Below are positions 31,861-32,371 of a DNA stretch of 32,371 bases, in pieces. The DNA comes from Natronohydrobacter sp. (lineage in GTDB: Bacteria; Pseudomonadota; Alphaproteobacteria; Rhodobacterales; Rhodobacteraceae): the NCBI GenBank assembly GCA_007123015.1, contig SKSL01000088.1, positions 1 through 32,371 on the forward strand, read 5' to 3'. The position numbers and the translations under genes are program-made. Within the stretch, counting starts at the first letter, position 1, and each line of letters starts with the position of its first letter. The notes under the pieces were generated by a model. It ran no database searches, was not told the origin of the DNA, and saw only the letters and a program-made list of their open reading frames with translations.

Positions 31861-32371
31861 CCGAGATCAGCCAAGAGATGTTGGAGATGGGCGCAAAGGC
31901 CCGTGCTGCTGCCCAAGCGCTTGCGACTGCGACGCCAGAGGTCAAGACCAAGGCGCTCGAAGCTGCAGCCGACGCGCTTCTGGCCGCACAGGACGATATT
32001 CTTGCGGCAAATGCCCGTGACATGGCGCATGGGCGCGAAAAGGGCCTGTCAGGGGCGATGCTGGACCGGCTGATGCTGGATGAAAGCCGCCTGCAAAGTG
32101 TGGCGCAGGCGCTGCGCGATGTAGCCAACCAGCCCGACCCGGTGGGGGCGGTGATCAGCGAATGGGACCGGCCCACAGGGTTGCATATCCAGCGCGTGCG
32201 CACGCCTTTGGGGGTGGTGGGTGTAATCTACGAATCGCGGCCCAATGTCACGGCGGATGCGGGCGCGCTGTGTCTGAAAGCGGGCAACGCTGTGATCCTG
32301 CGCGGCGGCTCTGAAAGCTTCCATTCCTCGCGCGCGATCCATGCAGCCCTTGTGGCCGGGCTGAACGCCGC
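31857..32371 (+). CDS. proA: Glutamate-5-semialdehyde dehydrogenase (3' end outside window)
   Basis: The frame starts at ATG 31857, overlapping the proB stop, and stays open to the last base of the window, giving about 171 residues. ProA reduces glutamyl 5-phosphate to glutamate semialdehyde with NADPH. The visible part has AANARDMAHGREKGLSGAMLDRL, RTPLGVVGVIYESRPNVTADAGALCLKAGNAVILRGG and SSRAIHAAL, the conserved N-terminal and cofactor-binding motifs of the family. The catalytic cysteine lies beyond the window. It acts directly on the product of ProB. Confidence 0.96.
   Translation, partial: MTEISQEMLEMGAKARAAAQALATATPEVKTKALEAAADALLAAQDDILAANARDMAHGREKGLSGAMLDRLMLDESRLQSVAQALRDVANQPDPVGAVISEWDRPTGLHIQRVRTPLGVVGVIYESRPNVTADAGALCLKAGNAVILRGGSESFHSSRAIHAALVAGLNA

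Overview
The window is a 32.4 kb piece of an alphaproteobacterial chromosome, most likely Rhodobacteraceae (Roseobacter/Rhodobacter type). The evidence is the high GC content, a DUF4167 protein beside prfA-prmC, LpxI in place of LpxH, an ALDH7-type dehydrogenase, an IalB-family protein, and an alphaproteobacterial LexA box in front of mmcB. I recognise no transposase, integrase, phage gene, CRISPR array, tRNA or rRNA. Most of the sequence is core genome, packed with overlapping start and stop codons.

Layout. (1) 1-2137, plus strand: the end of prfA, prmC, and a DUF4167 gene. (2) 2198-4078, minus strand: an AraC-type regulator and miaA. (3) 4192-16457, plus strand: a long envelope-biogenesis run, pyrH-frr-uppS-cdsA-dxr-rseP-(49-aa membrane protein)-bamA-skp-fabZ-lpxA-lpxI-lpxB. 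It covers UMP supply, ribosome recycling, isoprenoid and phospholipid precursors, an intramembrane protease, outer-membrane protein assembly and lipid A synthesis. lpxD, often found between skp and fabZ, is not here. (4) 16454-20736, minus strand: a signalling operon in the order LuxR-type response regulator, FIST-domain sensor, hybrid PAS histidine kinase. It resembles the NosP/NahK nitric-oxide sensing arrangement. (5) 20838-23928, minus strand: aroQ, an inositol-monophosphatase-family gene, pabB and pabC (shikimate and folate related). (6) 24110-25135: an aspartate-rich small membrane protein, a structured intergenic region with a possible 6S-like RNA on the minus strand, and mmcB with a perfect GTTC-N7-GTTC LexA box. 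(7) 25150-27472, minus strand: an ALDH7-type semialdehyde dehydrogenase and an IalB-family secreted protein with its own terminator. (8) 27473-28106: 634 bp without a protein gene but with two strong terminator hairpins and a candidate small RNA. (9) 28107-32371, plus strand: a HerA/YjgR-like ATPase, obgE, proB, and the start of proA, cut by the window edge.

The points most worth follow-up are the RR-FIST-kinase operon, the 24.41-24.68 kb interval (LexA box and structured RNA in opposite orientation), the small-RNA candidate near 27.7 kb, and two small membrane proteins with strong ribosome binding sites. All functions are read from the sequence and from knowledge of the families; no database search was run.
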